In this document: positions 20,423 through 30,336 of the stretch, one piece after another | Layout: every line of letters begins with the position of its first letter | How positions within the stretch are numbered: position 1 is the stretch's first letter | Assembly (NCBI RefSeq): GCF_001262505.1 | Contig: NZ_KQ410730.1 | Coordinates: 244,461 to 308,460 of the forward strand | DNA: 64,000 bases | Source of the DNA: Shinella sp. SUS2 | GTDB taxonomy: Bacteria > Pseudomonadota > Alphaproteobacteria > Rhizobiales > Rhizobiaceae | Direction of reading: 5' to 3' | Program-made: the position numbers and the translations under genes | The notes under the pieces: model-generated | Told to the model about the DNA's origin: nothing | Seen by the model: only the letters and a program-made list of their open reading frames with translations | Database searches by the model: none

Positions 20423-21766
20423 ATGAAGATCGCGATGATCGGTTCGGGCTATGTGGGCCTGGTATCCGGCGCCTGTTTTGCCGATTTCGGCCACACCGTC
20501 GTATGCATCGACAAGGCCGAGGCGAAGATCGAGGCGTTGAACCGCGGCGAGATCCCGATCTTCGAACCGGGTCTCGAGGCGCTGGTGGCGGAGAACGTCA
20601 AGGCGGGCCGGCTCTCCTTTACCACCGAATTTTCCGGCCCTGTCAGCGAGGCCGACGTCGTCTTCATCGCCGTCGGCACGCCTTCGCGACGCGGCGATGG
20701 CCATGCGGACCTCTCCTATGTCTACGCCGCCGCCCGCGAGATCGCCGAGTCGGTCAAGGGTTTCACCGTCGTCGTCACGAAATCGACCGTGCCTGTCGGC
20801 ACCGGCGACGAGGTCGAGCGCATCATGCGCGAAACCCGCCCCGAGGCCGACATCGCCGTCGTGTCAAACCCGGAGTTCCTGCGCGAGGGGGCTGCGATCA
20901 GCGATTTCAAGCGACCGGATCGCATCGTCGTCGGCATCGAGGACGAGCGGGCGCGCGAGGTCATGACGGAGGTCTACCGGCCGCTCTACCTCAACCAGTC
21001 GCCGCTGCTCTTCACCACCCGGCGCACCTCCGAGCTGATCAAATACGCGGCCAACGCCTTCCTCGCGATGAAGATCACCTTCATCAACGAGATTGCGGAT
21101 CTCTGCGAAAAGGTCGGCGCGGACGTGCAGCAGATCTCGCGCGGCATCGGCCTCGACGGGCGCATCGGCGCGAAGTTCCTGCATGCCGGCCCCGGTTATG
21201 GCGGCTCGTGCTTCCCGAAGGACACGCTGGCGCTGGTCAAGACCGCGCAGGATAATGACAGCCCCGTGCGGCTGATCGAGACCACCATCGCCATCAACGA
21301 CACGCGCAAGCGCGCCATGGCCCGCAAGGTCGTCACCGCACTTGGCGGCGAGGTGCGCGGCAAGAAGATCGCCGTGCTCGGCCTCACCTTCAAGCCGGAG
21401 ACCGACGACATGCGCGACGCGCCGTCGATCTCCATCATCCAGGCCCTGCAGGACGGCGGCGCGAAAGTTTTCGCCTACGACCCCGAGGGCATGGAGGCCT
21501 CCAGGACCGTGCTCGACCACGTGACCTACGGCACCTCGCCCTACGACATTGCCGAAGGTGCGGAGGCGATGGTCATCGTCACGGAATGGAACCAGTTCCG
21601 CGCGCTCGATTTCCAGCGGCTGAAGGCGAGCATGGCCAAACCCGTGCTGGTGGACCTGCGCAATGTCTACAAGCCGGAGGAAGTGGCCCGCCACGGCTTT
21701 GCCTATTCGAGCATCGGCCGCGGCACCTCTCCGATGGTCGCACCGGTCTCCGAGGCGGCGGAATGA
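20423..21766 (+). CDS. ugd: UDP-glucose 6-dehydrogenase
   Basis: The 447-residue enzyme oxidises UDP-glucose to UDP-glucuronate with two NAD+. MIGSGYVGL (5-13) is the NAD-binding loop, [20 protein letters not shown] marks the central substrate region, and C263 in [10 protein letters not shown] is the catalytic cysteine with the canonical UDP-glucose form. [14 protein letters not shown] identifies the C-terminal domain. In rhizobia this gene is often called rkpK. ATG 20423 follows AGAAGAAG. Its stop overlaps the lpsL start (ATGA), so UDP-GlcA is fed straight to the epimerase. Confidence 0.95.
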   Translation: MKIAMIGSGYVGLVSGACFADFGHTVVCIDKAEAKIEALNRGEIPIFEPGLEALVAENVKAGRLSFTTEFSGPVSEADVVFIAVGTPSRRGDGHADLSYVYAAAREIAESVKGFTVVVTKSTVPVGTGDEVERIMRETRPEADIAVVSNPEFLREGAAISDFKRPDRIVVGIEDERAREVMTEVYRPLYLNQSPLLFTTRRTSELIKYAANAFLAMKITFINEIADLCEKVGADVQQISRGIGLDGRIGAKFLHAGPGYGGSCFPKDTLALVKTAQDNDSPVRLIETTIAINDTRKRAMARKVVTALGGEVRGKKIAVLGLTFKPETDDMRDAPSISIIQALQDGGAKVFAYDPEGMEASRTVLDHVTYGTSPYDIAEGAEAMVIVTEWNQFRALDFQRLKASMAKPVLVDLRNVYKPEEVARHGFAYSSIGRGTSPMVAPVSEAAE

Positions 21767-22776
21767 CGCATTTCCTCGTCACCGGCACCGCGGGCTTCAT
21801 CGGCTTCCACCTCGCGCGGCGCCTGCTCGCCGACGGCCACACGGTCACCGGCTTCGACGGCATGACACCCTACTACGACGTGCGGCTGAAGGCGCAACGC
21901 CTCGCCCTGCTCGAACCTCATGACGGCTTCCGCCAGGTCACCGGCCGGCTGGAGGACCGTGCCGCGCTCGATGCCGCGGCCGCGCTGAAAGAGCCCGACG
22001 TCATCCTCCATCTCGCCGCCCAGGCCGGCGTGCGCTACAGCCTGGAAAATCCCGGCGCCTATGTGGAATCCAACCTCGTCGGCTCGTGGAACGTGCTGGA
22101 GCTGGCACGCGCGCTGCAGCCGAAGCACCTGCTGCTCGCCTCCACCTCCTCGATCTACGGCGCCAACGAGAAGGTTCCCTTCGCCGAGGCCGACCGGGCC
22201 GACGAGCCGATGACGCTCTATGCCGCCTCGAAGAAATCCATGGAGCTGATGGCGCATTCCTACGCCCATCTCTATGGGGTGCCGACGACGGCCTTCCGCT
22301 TCTTCACCGTCTACGGCCCCTGGGGCCGGCCCGACATGGCGCCGATCAAGTTCTCCGACGCCATCCTCTCCGGCCGCCCGATCGACGTCTATGGCGAGGG
22401 CGGGATGAGCCGCGACTTCACCTATATCGACGACATCGTCGAGGCCATCGTGCGGCTCGTCGACGTCGTGCCGCGGGAAGACGGCCGTGTCACGGCGCCC
22501 GGCATCATCGATACGCTCTCGGCCGGCGCGCCCTTCCGCACCGTCAACATCGGCGGCGGTCAGCCGGTCGGGCTGATGACCTTCATCGAGACGATCGAAA
22601 AAGCGCTCGGCCGCCCCGCCACGCGCAACTACATGCCCATGCAGCCCGGCGACGTGCCCCGCACCTTCGCCTCCACCGACCTGTTGACCCACCTCACCGG
22701 CTTTGTCCCACGCGTGTCGCTGGAAGACGGCATCGCCGCCTTCGCGGCATGGTATCGGGAGTGGCGGGCGCACTGA
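21763..22776 (+). CDS. lpsL: UDP-glucuronate 4-epimerase family (LpsL-like)
   Basis: The 337-residue extended-SDR enzyme has GTAGFIG at 8-14 for NAD binding and the catalytic Y153-x3-K157 (YAASKKS) with an upstream Ser in STSSIYG. The [16 protein letters not shown] block is typical of the UDP-glucuronate 4-epimerases that convert UDP-GlcA to UDP-GalA. Adjacent ugd supports that substrate. Both gene products are cytoplasmic and would supply uronic acids for lipopolysaccharide core, capsule or glycolipids. Start and upstream stop overlap as ATGA. The symbol follows rhizobial usage. Confidence 0.9.
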   Translation: MTHFLVTGTAGFIGFHLARRLLADGHTVTGFDGMTPYYDVRLKAQRLALLEPHDGFRQVTGRLEDRAALDAAAALKEPDVILHLAAQAGVRYSLENPGAYVESNLVGSWNVLELARALQPKHLLLASTSSIYGANEKVPFAEADRADEPMTLYAASKKSMELMAHSYAHLYGVPTTAFRFFTVYGPWGRPDMAPIKFSDAILSGRPIDVYGEGGMSRDFTYIDDIVEAIVRLVDVVPREDGRVTAPGIIDTLSAGAPFRTVNIGGGQPVGLMTFIETIEKALGRPATRNYMPMQPGDVPRTFASTDLLTHLTGFVPRVSLEDGIAAFAAWYREWRAH

Positions 22777-22784
22777 CGCCGCGT

Positions 22785-22799
22785 CTGCCCACCGGGCAG
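22785..22799. terminator. Short hairpin after lpsL
   Basis: CTGCCC-ACC-GGGCAG forms a perfect 6-bp stem 8 bases past the lpsL stop, in the 150-base gap between converging genes. There is no immediate T-tract, although a T6 run follows about 55 bases later. A weak or factor-assisted terminator is possible. Confidence 0.3.
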
Positions 22800-22926
22800 G
22801 GGTGGCGCAAGGTGACTGGGGCCGCCAGACAGTGCCTCGGCGATCAGAGCCGCATTTTTTGCCCTCAGATCACATAAGGCGATTTATGGAACGCATGTAC
22901 CGCCCATGCCTCCGGCCGGAAGCGTC

Positions 22927-25401
22927 TCACCCGGCAGCCGGTTCTGTCGCATGGCAGGATTGCAGGTCGTAGAGGCGGAAGACCGGGCGGGGGCCGGCGG
23001 GGAGCGGTTTGGCGGGAGTGAAGGCGATGCGGCGTGTCTCGCCGGCCGCAAGGTCGAAGGCATTGTCGGAATAACGGCCGTCGCTGTCGGTCTCGATCAT
23101 CACGAAGAGCGCCAGTCCGGTGGCGGTGACATCGAGGTGGATGGTCCCGTCCGGTCCATCTTCCTGCGTGAATGTCAGCCCGGCCGGCTCCAGGTCCAGC
23201 GCCTTGTAGGTGCCATGCACATAGTGCCCTTCACCCTGCATGCCGTTCGATGCGGTGAAGCGCCAGACAATGAGGGCACCGGCCGGCAGATCCGCCGCCG
23301 TGACGGTCGTAGCCGTTACCGCGGCATCCGGCGTGCAGGCCGCCCGGGCCTCCACGAGCGGCCGGCGCTTCCCCTTCATGTCGAGGAGCGCGATCGAAAG
23401 GTCGACCGTGACATCGGCAAGCGTGTCGTTGACCAGCGAGAAGCGGATCGCTCCGCCGCCTTCCTCCGGGATTGCCGCGATCGCGACCGGCTGGAAGAAG
23501 CGGCGGACGAGATAGTGCATCGCCTTCCAGCGGCCGCCATAGTCGAGGCTCGACCAGGAGGCGACCGGCCAGGTGTCGTTGAGCTGCCAGTAGAGCGTGC
23601 CCATGCAATGCGGCTTCAGCGAACGCCAGTATTCCACCGCCGTCTTGATGGCGAGACCCTGCTGGATCTGGCTGAGATAGACGAAGTTCGGGAAATCCTT
23701 CGGGAAGCGGAAGTAGCGGAACATGGTGGCGGCGATGCGCTCGTTGCCGCCGGCATTCTTCTGATGCAGTTCCATGACGGGCGAGGCGATGTTCATATCC
23801 CTCGCCTCGGCATAGGTCTTGATGACGGGCAGCGACGTATAGGACTGGAAGCCGAACTCCGAGCAGAAACGCGGCCGCACGCTGCGGTAATTGTCGAACG
23901 GCTTGTTCTCGTGCCAGACGGACCAGTAGTGCATGTCGCCGGAGCCATCGGCATGCCAGGCGTCGCCGAAATCGAGATAGCCGGAGGCCGGGCTCGACGG
24001 CCACCAGATCGCATCGGGCGCCGCCTTGCGCATCGCCTGCTCGATCGTGCGGTTCAGGCGATCATAGGACACCAGGTAACGGTCGCGGTCTTTCCGCGGC
24101 TCGTCGAACCAGGTGAGCGCGCCGACCAGCTCGTTGTCGCCGCACCAGAGCGCGAGCGACGGATGGGAGGAGAGGCGACGCACCTGGTAGTCCACCTCCC
24201 GTGCGACATTGTCGAGGAAGTCCTCGGTGGAGGGATAGAGATTGCAGGCGAACATGAAGTCCTGCCAGACGAGAAGACCCAGCCGGTCGCAAAGGTCGTA
24301 GAACCAGTCCGGCTCGTAAAAACCACCGCCCCAGACGCGGATCATGTTCATGTTGGCTGCCGCAGCGGATTGTAGGAGATCCGCGGTCCCGTCCGGGCTC
24401 GACAGTGAAAACAGCGCGTCGGCCGGGATCCAATTGGCGCCGCGGCAGAAGATTTCGCGCCCGTTGACCTTCAGCGCGAAGCGGCTTCCGGCCGCGTCGG
24501 GCGTGGTGACGAGCTCCACCATGCGCAGACCGATCTGCCTGACGACGACATCACCGGGCAGCTCCACGCCAAGCGTGTAGAGCGCCTGCTCGCCGCTTCC
24601 CGCCGGCCACCACAGCCGCGGCGCGGCGATCTCGAAGACATGGGTGACAACCGTTTCGCCGGCATTGACGCCGACATCGAGGCGGACACGCTCGTCATCA
24701 AGTGCGAAATGGAGGGCCACGATGTCTGGGTTCTTCGCAAAAACCGTCGCCGCCACCTGCAGATAGACCGAACCATCCGCATTGTGCGTCTGCCGCGTCG
24801 TCACGTGCTCGATGCGAGCCCTGTCGAGCCGGCAGAGCCGGATCGTGCCGTAGAGACCCAGCGGCGCGATCGCGATGTTCCAGTCCCAGCCGAAATGGCA
24901 CTGCGGCTTGCGCAGCATGTTGCCGTTGGGGATGGGCGAATTGCCGGGATGGTAGGGAACGTAGAAGGGCTGCCGGGCCTGTCGGTCGGCACCCGCCGCG
25001 ATGCTCGACTGGAAGACGATGCGGATGACATTCTCGCCCGCCTTCAACTGGGCGCCGACATCGGGCCGGTAGCGGCGGAAGCAGTTGTCGGCGAGCAGCA
25101 CCGGCGCGTCGTTGACGAAGACGGCTGCCACCGTGTCGAGATAGTCGATGTCGAGGTACCAGTCGCCATCCGGTTCCGGCAACAGGAAGCGGCGCTCGAG
25201 AACCCAGCCGCGATGCGCCACCCATTGCACCGCCCCCTCGTTGCGGCCGACATAGGGATCAGGAATGAGGCCCGCGGCCGTCAGCGCCGTGTGCACATCG
25301 CCCGGCAGCGTGATCGGCGCCGTGATGTCGCCATCGGCCGAGGTGAGTGTCCACGGGCCGGAAAGATCGATCGCGGGATTGGCTTTCGGCAAGGATGTCA
25401 T
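22927..25401 (-). CDS. Beta-mannosidase, glycoside hydrolase family 2
   Basis: The 824-residue enzyme has the family 2 layout: an N-terminal jelly-roll sugar-binding domain (about 10-190), an Ig-like domain (about 195-300), the TIM barrel (about 305-620) and C-terminal beta domains. The acid/base is E424 in WCGDNEL and the nucleophile is E515 in CSEFGFQS, in the beta-mannosidase form. It would release mannose from the non-reducing ends of mannosides. No signal peptide follows ATG 25401, so it probably acts on imported oligosaccharides. It is divergent from a LacI-type regulator; two candidate operators lie between them. Confidence 0.92.
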   Translation of the reverse strand: MTSLPKANPAIDLSGPWTLTSADGDITAPITLPGDVHTALTAAGLIPDPYVGRNEGAVQWVAHRGWVLERRFLLPEPDGDWYLDIDYLDTVAAVFVNDAPVLLADNCFRRYRPDVGAQLKAGENVIRIVFQSSIAAGADRQARQPFYVPYHPGNSPIPNGNMLRKPQCHFGWDWNIAIAPLGLYGTIRLCRLDRARIEHVTTRQTHNADGSVYLQVAATVFAKNPDIVALHFALDDERVRLDVGVNAGETVVTHVFEIAAPRLWWPAGSGEQALYTLGVELPGDVVVRQIGLRMVELVTTPDAAGSRFALKVNGREIFCRGANWIPADALFSLSSPDGTADLLQSAAAANMNMIRVWGGGFYEPDWFYDLCDRLGLLVWQDFMFACNLYPSTEDFLDNVAREVDYQVRRLSSHPSLALWCGDNELVGALTWFDEPRKDRDRYLVSYDRLNRTIEQAMRKAAPDAIWWPSSPASGYLDFGDAWHADGSGDMHYWSVWHENKPFDNYRSVRPRFCSEFGFQSYTSLPVIKTYAEARDMNIASPVMELHQKNAGGNERIAATMFRYFRFPKDFPNFVYLSQIQQGLAIKTAVEYWRSLKPHCMGTLYWQLNDTWPVASWSSLDYGGRWKAMHYLVRRFFQPVAIAAIPEEGGGAIRFSLVNDTLADVTVDLSIALLDMKGKRRPLVEARAACTPDAAVTATTVTAADLPAGALIVWRFTASNGMQGEGHYVHGTYKALDLEPAGLTFTQEDGPDGTIHLDVTATGLALFVMIETDSDGRYSDNAFDLAAGETRRIAFTPAKPLPAGPRPVFRLYDLQSCHATEPAAG

Positions 25402-25497
25402 GGCTTTGTCCGGATCTGCCGCTCGATGGACGACCGGCGGCCTGCAGGGATCGGCAGCGACGATGACCACACGCGCAGGTGCATCGACAATCGCCAA

Positions 25498-25511
25498 CTT
25501 AATCGATAATG
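25498..25511. promoter_or_regulatory. Candidate LacI-family operator O1
   Basis: CTTAATCGATAATG is an imperfect palindrome centred on CG. It lies 97 bases upstream of the beta-mannosidase start and matches O2 at every position of the consensus CTTWATCGWTAAWG. Confidence 0.5.
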
Positions 25512-25618
25512 TAAATTGCTACGCCACATCGGAATATTTTTCAATACACCACCAAAAGCATCTCCTACTATTCTGATTCATAAAGATATTTTTCCGAGCG
25601 GGGATATCACCCAAGATA

Positions 25619-25632
25619 CTTTATCGTTAAAG
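25619..25632. promoter_or_regulatory. Candidate LacI-family operator O2
   Basis: CTTTATCGTTAAAG pairs at 12 of 14 positions around a central CG and lies 76 bases upstream of the LacI start. With O1 it could allow autoregulation and repression by looping. Confidence 0.55.
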
Positions 25633-25707
25633 CGAATCGTAGAAAATTTCGAGCGGATGCCCGGCGGGCCTGATCGCATCAGGCGCCATAGGGAAATGGA
25701 GAGCGAC

Positions 25708-26730
25708 ATGCGGGATGGAAACCTGCCGCCCACCCTGAAGACCATCGCCTTCATGACGGGCCTCAGCACCACATCGGTTTCACGCGCGCTCAGCGATGCG
25801 CCGGATATCGGGCCGGAAACCAAGGAACGTGTCCGGCTCGTCGCCAGCCAGATCGGCTATCAGCCGAACAGGGCGGGCCTGCGCCTCCGGACGGGCAGGA
25901 CCAGCGTGCTGGCACTGGTCCTGAATGTCGACGACGAGATCATGGGCTTCACCAGCCAGATGATCTTCGGCATTTCGCAGGCGCTGAAGGACACGGGATA
26001 CAATCTGATCGTCAGCCCGAGTTCCCATGACAGCGATCCCCTGCTGCCGGTCCGCAACATCCTGCAGAGCCGCTCGGCCGACGGCGTCATCATCATGCGC
26101 ACTGCGCCGGACGACCGGCGCGTGCAGCTGCTGCTGGAGAAGGACTTTCCCTTCGTGACCCATGGCCGGACCGATTCCGGATGGACGCATCCCTTCCACG
26201 ATTTCGACAATGAGAGCTTCGTCTATCAGGCCGTCGGGAAGCTGGCCGGCCGGGGCCGCAGGCGCCTGGCGATCATCCGCCCTCCCCGCGATCTCACCTA
26301 CGCGGCCCATATCGCCGCCGGGCTCGAGCGCGGGCTGCGCGACTTCGGCATGACCGAGGTGCCGTTGCCGGTCTCGATCGACACCCCCCTTCTCGACGTC
26401 AGGGCCGCGATGGACCGCGCGATGCGGGCGCCGGAGCCGCCGGACGCCGTCCTCTGCGTCAGCGCCAGCCTCGCCGTTGCCGTCAGCGCTGGTGCCGAGA
26501 TGGCCGGCAAGGAGATCGGCAAGGACCTCGACATCGTTTCCAAGCAGGTCTCGCCCGCCCTCAACTGGATGCGCCCGGAGATCCTGACGGCCGACGAGGA
26601 CGTGCATCTGGCCGGCCGCGAGATGGCGAGAGCGCTGATGGCCCGGATCGCCGGCGCCGATGCCCGCAGCCTGCAAACCCTCAGCCATCCGGTCTGGAAG
26701 AATCCCGAAGCGGCCTCACACCTGCGTTGA
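25708..26730 (+). CDS. LacI family transcriptional regulator
   Basis: The 340-residue repressor has an N-terminal LacI HTH (TLKTIAFMTGLSTTSVSRALS at about 9-29, then the hinge-helix region YQPNRAGLRLRTGRT) and a periplasmic-binding-protein-like sensor domain from about 63. ATG 25708 has GGAG 6 bases upstream; ATG 25696 is also in frame. It is divergent from the beta-mannosidase, its probable target, and a mannoside or mannose is the likely effector by context. The HTH suggests binding to the central-CG palindromes at 25498 and 25619. Confidence 0.9.
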   Translation: MRDGNLPPTLKTIAFMTGLSTTSVSRALSDAPDIGPETKERVRLVASQIGYQPNRAGLRLRTGRTSVLALVLNVDDEIMGFTSQMIFGISQALKDTGYNLIVSPSSHDSDPLLPVRNILQSRSADGVIIMRTAPDDRRVQLLLEKDFPFVTHGRTDSGWTHPFHDFDNESFVYQAVGKLAGRGRRRLAIIRPPRDLTYAAHIAAGLERGLRDFGMTEVPLPVSIDTPLLDVRAAMDRAMRAPEPPDAVLCVSASLAVAVSAGAEMAGKEIGKDLDIVSKQVSPALNWMRPEILTADEDVHLAGREMARALMARIAGADARSLQTLSHPVWKNPEAASHLR

Positions 26731-26875
26731 TAGGCACCGCGCCGGCGCAACGCCCGGTTCGCATGCCGGCAAGCCCGGCGGGGAAAACACCCGGCGCCAA
26801 CCCTGGCAGTGTTGCAGGCAGGCGCCCGTCGTGCTGAAACCAGCAAACCGGTTTTGTCCAGCGGAGGAGTGTTTC

Positions 26876-28126
26876 GTGACGGTCAGGACATTCGGCAAAT
26901 CGTCTGACGAGACGATCCAGCGGCAAAGGAAACGCCTTGCCGCACTGGAAAACCTCGATCTCCTCAACAGTCCGCGCGACGCGGGCTTCGACCGGTTCGT
27001 CCGGCTGATCCAGCAGATCTTCACCGTGGAGATCGGCCTCGTCTCCCTCATCGACGGGCATCGGCAATGGTACCAGGCCTGCTCCGGCCTTTCCGCAGAC
27101 GAGGTCCCGCTCGAGGATACGTTCTGCCGCCATGTGCTTGTCGACGAGCAGCCGATGATCGTCCAGGACGCGACGCGGGATCCGCGTTTCGTCGCGCATC
27201 CCGCGGTCACCGGCCCCGAGCACATCCGCTTCTATGCCGGCGTGCCGCTGAAGACCAAGGCCGGCTCCACAGTCGGCACGGTCTGCGCGATCGACCGGAG
27301 GCCGCGCTCCTTCGGCCGGAAGGATCTCGACATCCTGCGGGAGCTGGCGGGGGCTGCGATGGACCGGATCGAACTGATGCAGACGGCCGCGACCGACAGC
27401 CTGACCGAGGCCCTCACCCGCCGCGCCTTCAAGCGCGAGGCGGAACAGCTGATCGCCGCGGCACTGCGCCACAAGCACGACCTGTCGTGCCTGGTGCTGG
27501 ATGTCGATCACTTCAAGAACGTCAACGACACCCACGGCCATGCGGCGGGCGACGAGGCACTGAAGGCCGTGGCCGCCGCCTGCCGGTCCAGCCTGCGCGC
27601 CAGTGATCTTTTCGGGCGGCTCGGCGGCGAGGAGTTCGCCATCGTACTGCCCCATACCAGCGCGGAAGATGCGATGATCACCGCGGAAAAGCTGCGCGGC
27701 GAGATTGCCGCATGGCCGATTTCCGGCGCCTTCGGCACACTCGCCGTTACCGCCAGCTTCGGCTGCGCGGCTCTGTCCATCGTCGGGCGGGACATCGAAA
27801 CATTGCTGGCCCAGGCGGATGCCGCCATGTACCACGCCAAGCAGAACGGGCGAAACCGCTGCACCGCCTGGTCGTCCCTGCAGGCGGCCGGCGGTATCGG
27901 CGCACGGCGGCGCGTGCTGAAGGCCGGATCCATCATCTTCAACGACCGCCGCTCGACGATCGACTGCACCGTCAAGAGCCTCGGCGTGGACGGCGCGGGC
28001 ATCACGGTCAGCAATTCCGCGGGCATACCGCCCGATTTCATGCTCTCCATCAAGGCGGAGGGCTTCGAAACGGCCTGTTCGGTCATTGCCCGCGACCGGC
28101 AGAACCTCGAAGTGGCCTTCTGCTAG
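26876..28126 (+). CDS. GAF-GGDEF-PilZ diguanylate cyclase
   Basis: The 416-residue soluble protein has three parts. A GAF sensor domain (about 25-165) contains the DTFCRHVL and YAGVPL motifs common in GAF-GGDEF proteins. A diguanylate cyclase domain (about 170-325) has an intact GGEEF at 250-254 and the inhibitory RxxD site R241-x-x-D244 five residues before it. A PilZ-like tail follows (about 328-416, RRRVLKAGSIIF...DCTVKSL). It should make c-di-GMP and is likely feedback-inhibited. The PilZ-like tail lacks a clean DxSxxG motif, so its binding is uncertain. GTG 26876 has GGAGGA 7 bases upstream. Confidence 0.88.
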   Translation: MTVRTFGKSSDETIQRQRKRLAALENLDLLNSPRDAGFDRFVRLIQQIFTVEIGLVSLIDGHRQWYQACSGLSADEVPLEDTFCRHVLVDEQPMIVQDATRDPRFVAHPAVTGPEHIRFYAGVPLKTKAGSTVGTVCAIDRRPRSFGRKDLDILRELAGAAMDRIELMQTAATDSLTEALTRRAFKREAEQLIAAALRHKHDLSCLVLDVDHFKNVNDTHGHAAGDEALKAVAAACRSSLRASDLFGRLGGEEFAIVLPHTSAEDAMITAEKLRGEIAAWPISGAFGTLAVTASFGCAALSIVGRDIETLLAQADAAMYHAKQNGRNRCTAWSSLQAAGGIGARRRVLKAGSIIFNDRRSTIDCTVKSLGVDGAGITVSNSAGIPPDFMLSIKAEGFETACSVIARDRQNLEVAFC

Positions 28127-28141
28127 CAAGCGGCAAGCCGG

Positions 28142-29047
28142 TCAGGAGACCTTGCCGCGCTCCGCAAGAAAATCGAGCAGCGCCCTCACGCGGGAAGGAA
28201 GCGGCCCGCCCTGGCCGACATAGACCGCATGGAAGGCCTCCTTCTCTTCGGCACCAAGATGCCCGAGCACAGGCACGAGGCGGCCGGCGGCAATGTCTTG
28301 GCGCACGGTGAAGGCGGAAAGACGGGCAAGGCCGACCCCCGCCAATGCCAGATGGCGAAGGGCTTCGCCGTCGCTCGCCTGGATACGGCCCGTGGCGGGC
28401 ACGATGACGGCTTTGCCGTTCTCCCGCAGCGGCCAGCCGTCCACTGCCCGCGTATAGCCGAAGCCGAGGCGGTTGTGCGCCTGAAGCTCGGCGATCGTGT
28501 GGGGTTCGCCGCAGCGTGAAAGGTAGGCGGGCGCGGCAACGACGACCAGTTGCGTCTCCCCCAGCTTGCGGGCGATGAGGCTCGAGCTTTTCAGCGGTCC
28601 GGCACGCACGGCGACATCGGTGCGCTCGGCAAGAAGATCGACGACGGCGTCGGTCAGAATGATGTCGAGGGTGATGCCGGCATGCAGCGCCAGAAACTCC
28701 GGCAGAAGCGGCGCGAGCACATGCGTGGCATAGGACGCGCTGGTGTTGATGCGCACGCGCCCGACCGGCTGCTCCCCGAGGCCCGCCGCCCGCTCGGCAT
28801 CCTCTAGATCAGCCAGGATGCGCTTTGCCCGCTCGTAGAACGCGCAGCCCTCCGGCGTCACCTGCAGCTGCCGCGTTGAGCGGTTGAGCAGGCGTGCACC
28901 GAGCCGCGCCTCCAGCCGCGCGATGAGCTTGCTGACCGCCGAGGGCGTCATGCCCGCGGCACGCGCAGCGGGCGAAAATCCCCCGAGCTCGACCACGCGC
29001 GCAAAGATCTCCATTTCGCCGGATCGGTTGACTTCGGATCGACCCAT
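28142..29047 (-). CDS. LysR family transcriptional regulator
   Basis: The 301-residue protein has an N-terminal winged HTH (EIFARVVELGGFSPAARAAG to about 70, including SAVSKLIARLEARLGARLLNRSTR) and a LysR substrate-binding domain (about 95-295). The subgroup resembles CrgA/AaeR-type regulators. ATG 29047 is used. It is divergent from an MFS carrier (95-base gap), the usual arrangement for a LysR protein controlling its neighbour. The gap has TGAATTCA (29050-29057) and a second AATTCA (29088-29093), possible binding sites. Confidence 0.9.
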   Translation of the reverse strand: MGRSEVNRSGEMEIFARVVELGGFSPAARAAGMTPSAVSKLIARLEARLGARLLNRSTRQLQVTPEGCAFYERAKRILADLEDAERAAGLGEQPVGRVRINTSASYATHVLAPLLPEFLALHAGITLDIILTDAVVDLLAERTDVAVRAGPLKSSSLIARKLGETQLVVVAAPAYLSRCGEPHTIAELQAHNRLGFGYTRAVDGWPLRENGKAVIVPATGRIQASDGEALRHLALAGVGLARLSAFTVRQDIAAGRLVPVLGHLGAEEKEAFHAVYVGQGGPLPSRVRALLDFLAERGKVS

Positions 29048-29142
29048 GATGAATTCAACTCACAAATTATGTTCCTCTCGGATATCTAATTCACCCCTTC
29101 GTCAGTGTCTATCTTCCGGTCAACACACGATTGGAGTGGACA

Positions 29143-30336
29143 ATGCCTCTAGCGCTTTACGCCCTGACGGTTGGTGCCTTCGGCATCGGCGTCACCGAAT
29201 TTGTCATCATGGGCCTCCTTCTGGAGGTCAGCAGCGAACTGAACGTCACCATCGCGGCCGCGGGGCTGCTGATTTCCGGCTACGCGCTCGGCGTCACCAT
29301 CGGCGCACCGATCCTGACGGCGATGACCGCACGCTGGCCGCGCAAGCGCGTGCTTGTCGGCCTGATGGCCATCTTTGTCGCCGGCAACGCTGCCGCGGCG
29401 CTTGCGCCGGACTACGGCTGGCTGATGGCGGCACGCGTGCTGACGGCGTTGACCCACGGCACCTTCTTCGGCGTCGGCTCGGTCGTCGCCACGAACCTCG
29501 TCGCCGAGGACAAGCGCGCCTCCGCCATCGCCCTCATGTTCACGGGACTGACCGTAGCGACGGTGATCGGCGTGCCGTTCGGCACCTGGCTCGGCCAGCA
29601 TTATGGCTGGCGGTCCACCTTCTGGGCCGTGACGCTGGTCGGACTGGTCGCGCTGATCGTTCTCGCCACGCTGGTTCCCCGGGATACGGCTGCGCCCACC
29701 GTGTCGGACTGGCGGGCCGATCTGCGGGCGATCGCCCGCCCCGCCGTCCTGCTCGGTCTCCTGACCACGGTGCTCGGCTATGCCGGCGTCTTTGCCGTCT
29801 TCACCTATGTCGCGCCGCTTCTGACTGAGATCAGCGGCTTCTCGGATACCGCGGTGTCGCTGATCCTTCTGGTCTTCGGCGGTGGGCTGGTCGTTGGCAA
29901 CCTGCTGGGCGGAAGGCTCGCCGACCGCAACCTGCTGCGCTCCATCTTCGGCACCCTTGCCGCCCTCGCCCTTGTGCTCGGGCTGATGACCTTCGCCTTC
30001 AACAGCCAGGTGGCCGCGGTGATCTTCATCGGGCTCCTCGGAGCCGCCGGCTTTGCCACGGTCGCCCCCTTGCAGATGTGGGTGCTTTCCAAGGCGGAAG
30101 GCGCAGGCCAGAGCCTCGCTTCGAGCTTCAATATCGGCGCCTTCAACCTCGGAAACGCCATCGGCGCCTGGGTCGGTGGCGTGATCCTCGACCAGGGGCC
30201 CGGCCTCGCCTGGGTGCCGCTCGTCGCCGCCGCCTTTCCCGCCGCCGCCATCCTCGTCGCCGCGCTTGCGGCACGGAGCCCGCAGCCTTCCGCGCAAACC
30301 GTCTACGCAAATCAAACCGCAGGATTGAGCAAATGA
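29143..30336 (+). CDS. MFS transporter, DHA1-type efflux carrier (AraJ/YdhP-like)
   Basis: The 397-residue membrane protein has about 12 hydrophobic helices and a cytoplasmic loop 2-3 MTARWPRKRVLVG, a variant of the MFS GxxxDRxGRR motif, with a helix-4 motif in the ARVLTALTHGTFFGVG stretch. The sequence type matches sugar/drug efflux members such as AraJ. ATG 29143 has GGAG 6 bases upstream. Its stop overlaps the start of a secreted SGNH hydrolase (ATGA), so the carrier and esterase are made together. The divergent LysR gene is the probable regulator. Substrate unknown. Confidence 0.88.
   Translation: MPLALYALTVGAFGIGVTEFVIMGLLLEVSSELNVTIAAAGLLISGYALGVTIGAPILTAMTARWPRKRVLVGLMAIFVAGNAAAALAPDYGWLMAARVLTALTHGTFFGVGSVVATNLVAEDKRASAIALMFTGLTVATVIGVPFGTWLGQHYGWRSTFWAVTLVGLVALIVLATLVPRDTAAPTVSDWRADLRAIARPAVLLGLLTTVLGYAGVFAVFTYVAPLLTEISGFSDTAVSLILLVFGGGLVVGNLLGGRLADRNLLRSIFGTLAALALVLGLMTFAFNSQVAAVIFIGLLGAAGFATVAPLQMWVLSKAEGAGQSLASSFNIGAFNLGNAIGAWVGGVILDQGPGLAWVPLVAAAFPAAAILVAALAARSPQPSAQTVYANQTAGLSK

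Larger units (their letters stand above)
25402..25707. promoter_or_regulatory. Divergent control region of beta-mannosidase and LacI regulator
   Basis: This 306-base AT-rich gap separates the two divergent starts and contains no gene. Two 14-base imperfect palindromes with a central CG, the signature of LacI-family operators, lie in it: CTTAATCGATAATG (25498-25511) and CTTTATCGTTAAAG (25619-25632). Both fit CTTWATCGWTAAWG, and their centres are 121 bases apart. I could not fix -35/-10 boxes with confidence. Confidence 0.6.

Noticed and set aside
26739..26748. 10-bp palindrome GCGCCGGCGC after the LacI gene as a terminator
   Set aside because: It is too short and has no loop for a hairpin; common by chance in DNA this GC-rich.
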